Source of the DNA: Asparagopsis taxiformis
Taxonomy: Eukaryota > Rhodophyta > Florideophyceae > Bonnemaisoniales > Bonnemaisoniaceae
Length of the DNA: 64,000 nt
NCBI GenBank assembly: GCA_030407315.1
Contig: JALQPE010000164.1
Coordinates: 16,732-80,731, forward strand
Direction of reading: 5' to 3'
A model generated the notes under the pieces. That model made no database searches, had not been told where the DNA came from, and was given only the letters and a program-made list of their open reading frames with translations. Of this stretch, positions 1 to 9,573 are shown piece by piece; the stretch's first letter is position 1; the number at the start of each line of letters is the position of its first letter. The translations under genes were made by a program, and so were the position numbers.

Positions 1-1866
1 CTTCTTCTTCAATGTCGGATTGAAAAACTCTTTCAAGTTCGTTTCCAAATCCTGTAAACGCGTGGTTCTCCGTCGCATTCGAACCTCACTGCTCCGGTCG
101 TCCCCTCTATACATTGCAATGGCATTGGTGAGATGCCATTGCAACTCCTTCGGCTGCTTAACCGACCCAATTGCCATCTCTGTGCTCAGAAATGACTTGC
201 GCATAATACTCTTTGGGCGCCCATACGCAGCGTACAGAGAATTTGCTATTGCAGTCACGCGACGGACGTATGTATAGAAGTCGTTCACGTCAAAGCGTCC
301 ATCCGGACGTCCACCATGAGCAGGGTTCAAGTACTCCGAAAGACCACGCAAGACGAAGACAAAGTTTTCTTCCAGCAACTCGCGCACTATCTTGTGGTCC
401 AGGTGCGTTATCCCAATCTCGTTGCGGCGCTCGGAATTGTTCAGCTCACGCAACACTTCGTCGAGAACAGGATGCTTCAGCGTTGCTATAGCCAAACGCG
501 TCCACCGCCGGGCCGTGTTCGTTGAATTCATCATCCCCATGAACTGCGCCTCGAACAATGTTCGGATGACATCAGACTCACGCAAGTCGCCAGCGTTTTC
601 CACGTTATTTGCAACAGCAATCGTACGGATGAACTGCTGGATGGACGACAAGATTCGAACCAGGGAGCGCTCCGTCAGTTGCGTCCCAGTCGTATGGTTC
701 GACTCTGCACTCTTGTGGATGATCTCATGAGGCTGAAGATCACTGTTGTCCTTGCGGCGAAGGTAGTACACATCCAGAGGCTGAGTAACCCAGCGCAAGC
801 GGTTTGCGTCCTGTGGCAGCTTGGTTCTGTGCATACGGGTGAGGCGCGTGAAGTCATCGGCAATGCTATGCATAGCATTGAGACGATGCAGTCCGTCGAT
901 CACGGTCACGTTCGCATTGGCATGGAATTTGCCATTCTGGAACAGACGCGTGTCGGCGGGCAGATGCGTGTTCTGCGACCTCAGCACCGTCACAGTGATA
1001 CGCGAAGAGCTCACATACCCCACAGCCAACATATTGTTGCGCAGGTCCTCCACGTGGTCTTCTTTCACATCCCGAAGGGTCACGGCCGGTTCCACTAGCT
1101 GCCTCACCAACACAGTCGCTCCTTCTCCGACGTAATCCGACGTCACAAACTTGGGCACCGTAATTTGCGTCCCCTGCTGCTCACGAATGCTTTCCGCCAC
1201 CTCCGGTTCGTCGTCCACCTCGGTTACGTCCTGCGTAGTAGCTTCGGTGACGTTGGAGCGAGCAGGGTGCTTCGTGCCTCCACTGGAGGCTCTAGCAGAG
1301 CGAGCAGGGCGCTTCGTGCCTCCCGAAACCGGGACGGAGCGTGCTGGATGCTTCGTACCCCCCGAACCAGTGATTTCGCCTGCCGGACCGGTACTGGGCA
1401 TCCGTCCCGAGCTGGCCTGGTTCGTCGCTGCGTTGAAGTTTGACGCTGCAGCAGGGGTACGAATGTCGCTAGGGCCATCCTCCGCAGCGGGGCGCATCAT
1501 CCGAGTATCCCAAGGGTAAAACGCCGCGGCGTATGCTCCACCCATCGTCTCCGGCGGTCCCTCGGCGCCATCAAACATGTACGGGAACGGGAGGTCCTTG
1601 AACTTGTCCTTAGTCGCAATGTTGCGCACGACGATGTAGTCCGCCTCGTCGGTTTCCGGCAGCTTGTGGTTGTGCAGCGTGCGCGGAAGGCCAACATCGC
1701 CACCAGCAGTGCTCACCGAAGCCGTCCCAATATGCACAGCCGCACCGTCCACGTCCGCAAACAAATTGACATCGACGCCGCGCTTGAGTCCGCGCGACTC
1801 CGCTGACGCGCTCACTTGATCGCCGCAAACCGTTGAAAACAAACTGCTGAAATGCGTATCCGCCAT
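1..1866 (-). CDS. ParB/sulfiredoxin-like protein of giant transposon, copy A (3' part outside window)
   Basis: The gene reads leftwards from an ATG at 1866 and stays open to the window edge. It is nearly identical to copy B at 27951-31042. The N-terminal ~190 residues are poorly conserved in composition and end in three tandem peptide repeats of the type GGTKHPARS. These are followed by a ParB/sulfiredoxin-like domain whose hallmark is VIDGLHRLNAM, a DG-x-HR-type signature of ParB/Srx folds (established for the family). Unlike copy B, the repeat stretch keeps its frame here (GGTTTCGGG rather than GGTTCGGG). The gene is divergent from the methyltransferase gene at 5715. A DNA-binding or nuclease role is inference. 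Confidence 0.6.
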   Translation of the reverse strand, partial: MADTHFSSLFSTVCGDQVSASAESRGLKRGVDVNLFADVDGAAVHIGTASVSTAGGDVGLPRTLHNHKLPETDEADYIVVRNIATKDKFKDLPFPYMFDGAEGPPETMGGAYAAAFYPWDTRMMRPAAEDGPSDIRTPAAASNFNAATNQASSGRMPSTGPAGEITGSGGTKHPARSVPVSGGTKRPARSARASSGGTKHPARSNVTEATTQDVTEVDDEPEVAESIREQQGTQITVPKFVTSDYVGEGATVLVRQLVEPAVTLRDVKEDHVEDLRNNMLAVGYVSSSRITVTVLRSQNTHLPADTRLFQNGKFHANANVTVIDGLHRLNAMHSIADDFTRLTRMHRTKLPQDANRLRWVTQPLDVYYLRRKDNSDLQPHEIIHKSAESNHTTGTQLTERSLVRILSSIQQFIRTIAVANNVENAGDLRESDVIRTLFEAQFMGMMNSTNTARRWTRLAIATLKHPVLDEVLRELNNSERRNEIGITHLDHKIVRELLEENFVFVLRGLSEYLNPAHGGRPDGRFDVNDFYTYVRRVTAIANSLYAAYGRPKSIMRKSFLSTEMAIGSVKQPKELQWHLTNAIAMYRGDDRSSEVRMRRRTTRLQDLETNLKEFFNPTLKKK

Positions 1867-2218
1867 GGTTGTTGAGTTGGAAAGGAAAAGAGATGGTTGA
1901 CGTTGACGTATTGGAGTGATGTGGATGGTAGGTTTCACGTTGCGTTGAAGAACGGTCGTGAACGCCAATCGCTGGAAATAATAACACAATAGAACCGAAA
2001 TTTTGTTAGGTACAGACCTATCGTGACCGCTGGAATGCAAGAGAGGCAATCGAGATGTGAGTGTCCGTTCGGAACGGGCCCGAGTCGGGCTCTCGAAACC
2101 TGACGAGGTGGCGTGAAGCAGGCAGTGTCCTTGATGTGTAATGTGTTAAAATTACAGCTGTCAAGCTAGGCGGCTTTTGGGGCGGCTGCGAGCACCCCTT
2201 TATCCGGGGAACACCCTG
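1867..2218. promoter_or_regulatory. Upstream region of the ParB-like gene, copy A
   Basis: This non-coding stretch precedes the ATG at 1866. It is almost the same as 27603-27950 in copy B, so the putative promoter is conserved between copies. I see no clear TATA box. Confidence 0.3.
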
Positions 2219-2417
2219 ATTTGAGTTAAAAATTGGGGTATTCTCAAAAACATGCACATGTGAACATGTTTTTGAGATGGGGGTGTGCCGTACGGCACAA
2301 TCGACCCGCCCAAATCGATGTTTTTGCAATATTTTTTTGTGCCCGAAATTTTAGAATTTCTGGGCTGGCCAGCAGTGCAATCGAGCTGGACATCCACCGG
2401 ACGTCCATTTCAGGTTG
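2219..2417 (+). repeat. Palindromic intergenic repeat, copy 1
   Basis: It contains the 34-nt hairpin (CTCAAAAACATG ... CATGTTTTTGAG) at 2243-2276, then GTGCCGTACGGCAC, and ends with a GGACATCC/GGACGTCC pair. Confidence 0.8.
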
Positions 2418-2606
2418 GTCGTGAGAGAGTGAGGCGGGACCATGATGGAACAAGGACCAAGACCTGTCCCTGACGTGTTGAGCCTGAAATCGACCCGTCG
2501 TTAGGCGCGATTTAGCTTTACAGTTAGTGTTTACAGAAGCCAGTGACAACCCCACTCGGGGCGGCGGCCGGTGCCTGGGGCCGTTGTGGCCAAATTAGAC
2601 ACCTTG

Positions 2607-2775
2607 ATTAGAATTAAAATTTGGGCTATTCTCAAAAACATGCACATGTGAACATGTTTTTGAGATGGGGGTGTGCCGTACGGCACAATCGACCGCACAA
2701 ATCAAGGTTTTTTACAATATTTTTGCTGCCCGAAATTCTACAATTTCTGGGCTGGCCAGTAATGCATTAGCTATC
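2607..2775 (+). repeat. Palindromic intergenic repeat, copy 2
   Basis: The hairpin is at 2631-2664 and GTGCCGTACGGCAC follows. The GGACGTCC end is replaced by unit-specific sequence after GGGCTGGCCAG. Confidence 0.75.
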
Positions 2776-3350
2776 TGCTCTAAACCGATTCTAACAAGCA
2801 GAAAGAATCCTCTCCTTCATGACGATGCTCTCGAATTGAGTGCAATGCAACGGACTCCCTCCAGGAGAACGACAAAGCATCGTCTTTTGCAGGCATTTCC
2901 GTACGAAAAATAATCGAAAAACATATTTGACTTTAACCTAACAGCTATCGCGAGCACCGTACTCAGCTATATTTCCTCTGTAATTTCCTTCCTCCAACCA
3001 ATCAATAGCCGCTTGGTCACAGGCTTAAAAGCCTTCCACTATCTGTCCTATCCATCGAAGACCCTCGGAGGGTTCGATCCAGGCTTCATCACCCATGATG
3101 GGTGTGCAACCCGAGAAATTGAAAATGGAACATATTGCGACAGGGACGAGATATCATTCAATGAAAGAGAAGTTCTCTTTCGTTTACTTTTTTCTAACAA
3201 GATTCTAAACGTCTACAACCCTATGTCGTCCGTCCGTTTTCATCCCGGAGAGATGTGGATGTGAGGTAAGACGCAGTGGTGATGTCGCGTTGATTCCCAC
3301 AGACGGAGGTGGAGGAGGTGGCTACGGAGGAAGCCTGGAGAACTTGTCCG

Positions 3351-3393
3351 GTACTGACATCTCACATGTTGAGAACATGTGAGATGTCAGTAC
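3351..3393. repeat. 43-bp near-perfect hairpin in first tandem unit
   Basis: Arms of 20 bp beginning GTACTGACATCTCACATGTT flank a 3-nt loop (GAG). The same structure recurs at 4643-4685 and, with one arm mismatch, at 25964-26006 in copy B. Confidence 0.8.
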
Positions 3394-3896
3394 CCATGGA
3401 TGAGAAGAAACACATGTTCAGGTCCGGTTCGGATATTCTTTCCATTAACGGAGGTGGAGGAGGCTATGGTGGAAGCCTGGAGAACATGTGAGATGTCAGT
3501 ACCCATGGATGAGAAGAAAAGCATGTTGAGGTGCGCTTCGGATATTCGATCCATTAACGGAGGTGGTGGAGGAGGCTATGGTGGAAGCCTGGAGAAGAAT
3601 AGAGTAGTCCTATACCCATGGATCACAAGAAGACGTTGTTGGGCTCCTTTTCGAAGCCCATTCGTCTCTTGAATAAATTTAGCACCCAAATCATATACGA
3701 TTGCCGAGTTGACACCCCGTATGTCTCGTTGGTAGAAATAGCAGGGGTTCCACCACTCAGCTGGCGGGAAGTAGTTACTGATTATATGAGATATGGCTTA
3801 GCTCCCGCCAAAACCGATAGCTCTGGGCTCAGGTTCTCCAAATGTGGTTATACGAATGTGTTCTGACAATGCTAGAAGACGAATATCTGCATCCTG

Positions 3897-4065
3897 ATTT
3901 GAATTAAAATTTGGGCTATTCTCAAAAACATGCACATGTGAACATGTTTTTGAGATGGGGGTGTGGCGTACGGCACAATCGACCGCACAAATCAAGGTTT
4001 TTTACAATATTTTTGCTGCCCGAAATTCTACAATTTCTGGGCTGGCCAGTAATGCATTAGCTATC
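3897..4065 (+). repeat. Palindromic intergenic repeat, copy 3
   Basis: The hairpin is at 3921-3954. The text reads GTGTGGCGTACGGCAC, so one base of the 14-bp palindrome is changed here. Confidence 0.75.
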
Positions 4066-4642
4066 TGCTCTAAACCGATTCTAACAAGCAGAAAGAATCC
4101 TCTCCTTCATGACGATGCTCTCGAATTGAGTGCAATGCAACGGACTCCCTCCAGGAGAACGACAAAGCATCGTCTTTTGCAAGGCATTTCCGTACGAAAA
4201 ATAATCGAAAAACATATTTGACTTTAACCTAACAGCTATCGCGAGCACCGTACTCAGCTATATTTCCTCTGTAATTTCCTTCCTCCAACCAATCAATAGC
4301 CGCTTGGTCACAGGCTTAAAAGCCTTCCACTATCTGTCCTATCCATCGAAGACCCTCGGAGGGTTCGATCCAGGCCTTCATCACCCATGATGGGTGTGCA
4401 ACCCGAGAAATTGAAAATGGAACATATTGCGACAGGGACGAGATATCATTCAATGAAAGAGAAGTTCTCTTTCGTTTACTTTTTTCTAACAAGATTCTAA
4501 ACGTCTACAAACCCTATGTCGTCCGTCCGTTTTCATCCCGGAGAGATGTGGATGTGAGGTAAGACGCAGTGGTGATGTCGCGTTGATTCCCACAGACGGA
4601 GGTGGAGGAGGTGGCTACGGAGGAAGCCTGGAGAACTTGTCC

Positions 4643-4685
4643 GTACTGACATCTCACATGTTGAGAACATGTGAGATGTCAGTAC
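4643..4685. repeat. 43-bp hairpin in second tandem unit
   Basis: It is identical in arms and loop to the hairpin at 3351-3393. Confidence 0.8.
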
Positions 4686-5187
4686 CCATGGATGAGAAGA
4701 AACACATGTTCAGGTCCGGTTCGGATATTCTTTCCATTAACGGAGGTGGAGGAGGCTATGGTGGAAGCCTGGAGAACATGTGAGATGTCAGTACCCATGG
4801 ATGAGAAGAAAAGCATGTTGAGGTGCGCTTCGGATATTCGATCCATTAACGGAGGTGGTGGAGGAGGCTATGGTGGAAGCCTGGAGAAGAATAGAGTAGT
4901 CCTATACCCATGGATCACAAGAAGACGTTGTTGGGCTCCTTTTCGAAGCCCATTCGTCTCTTGAATAAATTTAGCACCCAAATCATATACGATTGCCGAG
5001 TTGACACCCCGTATGTCTCGTTGGTAGAAATAGCAGGGGTTCCACCACTCAGCTGGCGGGAAGTAGTTACTGATTATATGAGATATGGCTTAGCTCCCGC
5101 CAAAACCGATAGCTCTGGGCTCAGGTTCTCCAAATGTGGTTATACGAATGTGTTCTGACAATGCTAGAAGACGAATATCTGCATCCT

Positions 5188-5385
5188 GATTTGAATTAAA
5201 ATTTGGGCTATTCTCAAAAACATGCACATGTGAACATGTTTTTGAGATGGGGGTGTGCCGTACGGCACAATCGACCGCCCAAATCGTTGATTTTTGCAAG
5301 ATTTTTTGTGCCCGAAATTTTAGAATTTCTGGGCTGGCCAGCAATGCATCTGAGCTGGACATCCCCATGTCCAGTGGCCGTCCGG
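5188..5385 (+). repeat. Palindromic intergenic repeat, copy 4
   Basis: The hairpin is at 5213-5246 and the intact GTGCCGTACGGCAC palindrome follows. It is the closest copy to the methyltransferase gene of copy A, about 330 bp upstream of its ATG. Confidence 0.8.
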
Positions 5386-5714
5386 ATGTCGCTCACCTGG
5401 TAAGCGTGATGCACCTGTGACAACCTATGTGACTGCAGTCACAGCCGCCATGGCGGCCGTGCAGTACAACACTCAAAGACAGGGAATCACAATCTTTTTA
5501 AACTTTTTCTCTACCACGTATCCGTCACAACTTATTACCTACACCGGTTACGGGTTTCAAGACCTTTCCATTGCTGTGTACCCGTATACTCTGTTCCGTT
5601 CGATATCAACCAGTGTTCCTCACGAAAGAGTGCAAACGTCACGAGATACGTCGTCAAATTTGACTGTCTCGCCGAGCGGTCGCCATCCTGTACCGAATTT
5701 CCACTCATTCCATT

Positions 5715-7127
5715 ATGACGAATAAGCGCAGGCGCAACAGCAATCCGATCGTTGACGACGCAACCGTGCCAATTCTGCGCGAACCCGCTAGCCCTTGGGA
5801 GGATTCTAGTGACATGGGTACACGTCGAAACGTAGGTCGCGCCGCCCGCGAAACTACTCTCGCTGGCAAAGACTTCCTCCGCCTCTTGCTGGATTTGTTC
5901 GCCCACTCAAGTTTCGCAGACTTGACGGACAAGCCGGGAGGTTTCACATACGCGGACCTTGGCGCTTGGGTTGCGCAGGGCACGGAAGAACAATTTCTGG
6001 CGCTGCAAGGTCGACTCAGCATGGCCTTCAGCGGTCGTTCGAAGAATGCTGGAGTCGAGGCGGATGTTGCCGAAATCGTCATGGCAGAGATGAACGTTGA
6101 GCGAGCCAAGCAGATTGTTCGTCTGGCATTACCGATTGCCGAGTTTTCAAGACAGGATGAGCGTATCGGGCAATGGGTTGAGCACTGCATCCTTTCTGGG
6201 ATCGTGCCGCAGACCTTCCTTATTGGATGTAACATGCTTCCTTCGCCACTACAGGCGCCGCAGCGCGGGGAACCAAGCGCCTTCGTTCTTGCTCCACCGG
6301 AAACGTTCGAGGTATTGATGTATTTCCAAGCGTTGTCTATCATCCGAAATCACAACAAGAACCTGCCGCGTCGCCGAATAGGCGACGCGGCCGAGGAGGG
6401 GAACGAAGCCGCACGCGTCCCAGCCCATCGGAAAAGCACTAATCGAGCTTGTTACGTGGTTCAAGTTTTATACCATGCTTGGACCGATGTGGCCTTCGCC
6501 GCAAAGTTTTCCAGCTTCGAAGAGTTGATGGCGCCGTACATCATTTTCGACAGCAGTGAGCATTGGTTTGACGTGCTCGATGAAGGTCTATTCGCACCGA
6601 TGGAGCAGAAGCTAGATCTCTACCACGACAAAGCTCCCCTATCTCATCCTGATGGATATGGTGGAAAAGTAGAGACAAGAACCAGTGCGCAGCACAGTGC
6701 ATTTAGGGACCTTGTGAGGAAGTTCTTCGACCGGTTGCAGTTTCTTATCGTCAACCCGGACCTGTACACCTGGCCGGAGTCCGACCGCTGGGGGGCGCTG
6801 GAAATATACTTGTCAAGCGGAAATCCGGACAAGCTGCCAGCGTACTTTGACACCCTCGCCGAAGACGTTATGGCTGTCCTCCGCCCGGCACCACAAGCCG
6901 CGGACGCAGAAAAGGTCCCCAAGCCGGTTGATGACACTCCCACTCGTCGCAACACAGGAGGGAGAGGTTTGGTTCCGTCGACAAGACACACAACCAGCTT
7001 GAACTTGGGCCTGGGAGGACCAGTCTTACTGCCCAAGGGCCGTCTCCCCCGTCACCGTCACCCCATGCGACAGAAGAGCAGGAAAGTGAAGGGCAGGCTC
7101 TCGCAAAGGACTTTCTTTCGGAAATGA
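5715..7127 (+). CDS. N-terminal part of DNA methyltransferase-SET protein, copy A (frameshifted)
   Basis: The ATG at 5715 begins MTNKRRRNSN, a basic start that could serve nuclear import (inference). About 430 residues match the N-terminal domain of the copy-B gene; I do not recognise this mostly helical domain. Near 6996 copy A lacks one G (CCAGCTTG against CCAGGCTTC in copy B), so the frame runs into a spurious tail that ends at 7127. The continuation is in the frame of the next entry. The first ATG after a long upstream repeat region is used as start in both copies. Confidence 0.6.
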   Translation: MTNKRRRNSNPIVDDATVPILREPASPWEDSSDMGTRRNVGRAARETTLAGKDFLRLLLDLFAHSSFADLTDKPGGFTYADLGAWVAQGTEEQFLALQGRLSMAFSGRSKNAGVEADVAEIVMAEMNVERAKQIVRLALPIAEFSRQDERIGQWVEHCILSGIVPQTFLIGCNMLPSPLQAPQRGEPSAFVLAPPETFEVLMYFQALSIIRNHNKNLPRRRIGDAAEEGNEAARVPAHRKSTNRACYVVQVLYHAWTDVAFAAKFSSFEELMAPYIIFDSSEHWFDVLDEGLFAPMEQKLDLYHDKAPLSHPDGYGGKVETRTSAQHSAFRDLVRKFFDRLQFLIVNPDLYTWPESDRWGALEIYLSSGNPDKLPAYFDTLAEDVMAVLRPAPQAADAEKVPKPVDDTPTRRNTGGRGLVPSTRHTTSLNLGLGGPVLLPKGRLPRHRHPMRQKSRKVKGRLSQRTFFRK

Positions 7128-8407
7128 GTCAGTATTGCCGGGTGTACGACGTCCCTTTCGAAGATTTGGTCAGTGCCGACGAGAGCCGAGAACACGTGCC
7201 CATCACGGGCAACGTTCAGCTCATTCTGACTGATCCGCCCTACAATGTTCGTCGTAAGAGGAACGATTCCAACTCTTCGTACGACAGGCTAACTGCAGAA
7301 GATATGCAGGCTAGCATCGAAGTGTTTGACGAGCTGTTGCGCCCCGGTGGCCACGGCATCGTGTTCTGCTCCGTTTTGCAGTTCTACGAATGGTTCCATT
7401 ACTTGGAAACGTACAAAGGACCGCAGTCAGAAGGCCCAACCGATGCTGCTGCCAGTGATGACGGGTCGGATGAAGAAGAGGTTACGTCCATGAATTCGGA
7501 CTCCGAAGCATCGCAGCACAGTGGCGAAGAAAGTGCGGATGAGGAGGAGGAGGAGGACGAGGAGGAGGAGGATGTCGTTCGGAATTCAGTTTTCTTCGTT
7601 GACGAGGTACCTCTGTTGTTTGTCCGACTACCTGGGCACCTCTATCAAATGCCGGGGCGGAAGAGGTACCAACGCATGAACATGGCAGAGGTCGCTATCC
7701 ACTTCTGGAAGCGAGGTGTTCCGTTCAAGACTGGAAGCGAGATGGTGGCCTATAGGAACCACGGATACATGGACGGCACGTACCCGGCGTGGTGCAACGT
7801 CACCATCAATATGCCCGCCATCGATTCGAATGAGATGGTGTGGCGAACAAGGAGCACAACCGGTGCTACGGTCAGAGTTCGTGCAGAGCAGAAGAGCGTC
7901 GCTCTCATGATGGAGTTGATCAGCCAGCATTCACAGCCTGGTGATATTGTTGTCGATCCATTCTCTGGCACTTTCGCAACGGGAAAAGCAGCTATGAGCT
8001 TGCCTGAGCACCGTGTTTTCGTCGGCAGTGACATGGACAAATTGTGTGTGGCACGATCGCTTCCAAAGCTGTGTGCAGTCATGTCACGTGTAATTCTTTC
8101 AAACAACACTGACATGAGGGTCACGACAGAAGCGAAACAGAGTGCTGAGAAGTTCTTGGCGTCCCCCTCTGTCACGATGCGTACACAGAGGGAACGGAGG
8201 ATCATCGAACCCCCACCTGGCCTTCCCCTGTACCAGAGGTTCCCGAAATATATTCGGCAGTACCTCTGGCAGCTGTGCCCAGAGTCGATTGCGTCGCACG
8301 AGCACATGGAAAAACCGGTACATTATTGGCCACCTTCCCTGCGCCGCTGGTTGCAAACTGAAAACCCTCGCGTGATGCGGGCACACGATTGTGTTGCGAA
8401 AAAATGA
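7124..8407 (+). CDS. DNA methyltransferase domain (N6-adenine/N4-cytosine type), copy A
   Basis: This frame carries LILTDPPYN at residues ~33-41, the catalytic motif IV (D/N/S)PP(Y/F) of amino-methyltransferases. An acidic Glu/Asp-rich linker follows at ~105-145, then DPFSGTFATGKAA at ~278, the SAM-binding motif I. The order IV before I is that of the beta class of bacterial-type N6A/N4C enzymes (established family knowledge). In copy B the frame is continuous with the N-terminal domain. Copy A ends at a TGA because the run before TGAGCG has one T fewer than copy B (GCGAAAAAATGAG against GCGAAAAAATTGAG), which separates off the SET domain. The target base cannot be told from sequence alone. 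Confidence 0.75.
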   Translation: MSQYCRVYDVPFEDLVSADESREHVPITGNVQLILTDPPYNVRRKRNDSNSSYDRLTAEDMQASIEVFDELLRPGGHGIVFCSVLQFYEWFHYLETYKGPQSEGPTDAAASDDGSDEEEVTSMNSDSEASQHSGEESADEEEEEDEEEEDVVRNSVFFVDEVPLLFVRLPGHLYQMPGRKRYQRMNMAEVAIHFWKRGVPFKTGSEMVAYRNHGYMDGTYPAWCNVTINMPAIDSNEMVWRTRSTTGATVRVRAEQKSVALMMELISQHSQPGDIVVDPFSGTFATGKAAMSLPEHRVFVGSDMDKLCVARSLPKLCAVMSRVILSNNTDMRVTTEAKQSAEKFLASPSVTMRTQRERRIIEPPPGLPLYQRFPKYIRQYLWQLCPESIASHEHMEKPVHYWPPSLRRWLQTENPRVMRAHDCVAKK

Positions 8408-8916
8408 GCGTTCGACCATCGCTGATTAAGCATCCAAATGCAGGAAGAGGGCTCTTCGCTGAACAGACATTTAATGTTGGCGACGAAGTATGTGCATACT
8501 ACGGAACTGTTGTGTACTCTGATATGAGCAAGGAGTCGATGAGGTTCGCGTACGGAGAGGGTCACATGGCGATAACGAAGGAAACATTCTTGATGTATGC
8601 CATCAAGCTGTATGCAACAGCGGAGGACGACGAAAACATCGAGCATCCAATTTGGATTGTTCCGGCTCCGTTCTGTTCGGCGCAGTTCATCAACGACCCG
8701 CGGTATTTGCGAGGTGAGGACACTCCGGCGGAAGACACCAGGCGGATGGCCAACGTCGAGTTTGTCGAGAACTACAGCAGCGGTTCGACGGGGAAGAAGC
8801 TCAAGGCGAAGGACCTAGAAAATCCGAAGATCATTGTAGTACGTGCAATCCGCGATATCTGTCCGGGGCAGGAGCTCTACGTTCATTATGGGACAGCGTT
8901 TAGAGCATGGAATTAG
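8404..8916 (+). CDS. SET-domain protein methyltransferase, copy A (split from the methyltransferase by a 1-nt difference)
   Basis: The ATG at 8404 overlaps the stop of the preceding frame (ATGA). The 170 residues form a compact SET domain. GRGLFA near the start matches the N-terminal SET motif, FINDP stands where most SET proteins have the FxNH/NHSC knot, and GQELYVHYG matches the terminal GEEL-DYG motif. The NHSC-like motif is degenerate (ND), which may affect activity. In copy B this domain is fused in frame to the DNA methyltransferase. A polyadenylation-like AATAAA lies at 8948. Lysine methylation of histone or other protein is the family role; the substrate is unknown. Confidence 0.75.
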   Translation: MSVRPSLIKHPNAGRGLFAEQTFNVGDEVCAYYGTVVYSDMSKESMRFAYGEGHMAITKETFLMYAIKLYATAEDDENIEHPIWIVPAPFCSAQFINDPRYLRGEDTPAEDTRRMANVEFVENYSSGSTGKKLKAKDLENPKIIVVRAIRDICPGQELYVHYGTAFRAWN

Positions 8917-9573
8917 GGTCACGAAAGATGTTTTCATTTCGACTACAAATAAAGCTACGTTCCAGAGTTGAAGTATATCATATAATGCAGCATGTCCAGC
9001 CACCATTAGTCCAGGGTGAAACCTATTGAGCAGTACTCGCCTGTCAAAAACCAATCGTTCACACTCTAGGTGCACTTCGTCCGAGCAGTGAACCTGACTG
9101 CTTGGTTGCTGTTATGCGTGCAGATGCAAAATACAAGACCAAGTTGAAATGGACGCCCGGTGGATGTCCAGCTCAGTTGCATTGCTGTCCAGCCCAGAAA
9201 TTCTACAATTCAGGGCAAAAAAATATTGCAAAAAACATCGATTTCAGCGGTCGATTGTGCCGTACGGCACACCCCCATCTCAAAAACATGTTCACATGTG
9301 CATGTTTTTGAGAATAGCCCAAATTTTAATTCAAATCAGGACGTCTTCCGGACATAGGGGTGCTCGCGGCCTAGCTCGACAGCTGTAATTGTACCTCATT
9401 AAATACTGTTGATGACTGCCTACCGTATACAATCTGGGCTGTTGGCGTATTCTCCGGTACTTGACCTGACCTGAACGTTCATCGCAGACCGTTGTGGTTA
9501 CCGACACTATACAGCAATCTTTTTTGTATCTCGTGCAACTCAATCCTTCCATCGCTTCCGGGAAGGCTTCATT
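8917..9573. other. Intergenic region: 3' end of SET gene, hairpin repeat and upstream of coiled-coil gene
   Basis: It holds AATAAA at 8948, the palindromic repeat at 9148-9339 and about 230 bp of unique sequence before the ATG at 9574. No gene is supported. Confidence 0.5.
9148..9339 (-). repeat. Palindromic intergenic repeat, copy 5
   Basis: It is in reverse orientation, with the hairpin at 9279-9312 and the intact GTGCCGTACGGCAC. Confidence 0.8.

Larger units (their letters stand above)
2609..5190. repeat. Two tandem copies of a ~1.29-kb intergenic unit
   Basis: The landmark TTGGGCTATTCTC falls at 2621, 3911 and 5203, giving unit lengths of 1290 and 1292 bp. The corresponding stretch of copy B (about 25440-26700) is present once, so the duplication is specific to copy A. 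Each unit contains one hairpin repeat, a 43-bp inverted repeat and several ~110-bp minisatellite units whose GGAGGTGGAGGA core gives short Gly-rich reading frames. I do not regard those frames as genes. Confidence 0.85.

Noticed and set aside
3309..3672. Gly-rich short frames in the 1.29-kb repeats
   Set aside because: They follow a minisatellite, are short, and are broken between units and in copy B.
5715..8916. Bacterial restriction-modification locus or bacterial contamination
   Set aside because: No restriction enzyme gene; fused to a SET domain, and embedded in nested eukaryotic transposons.
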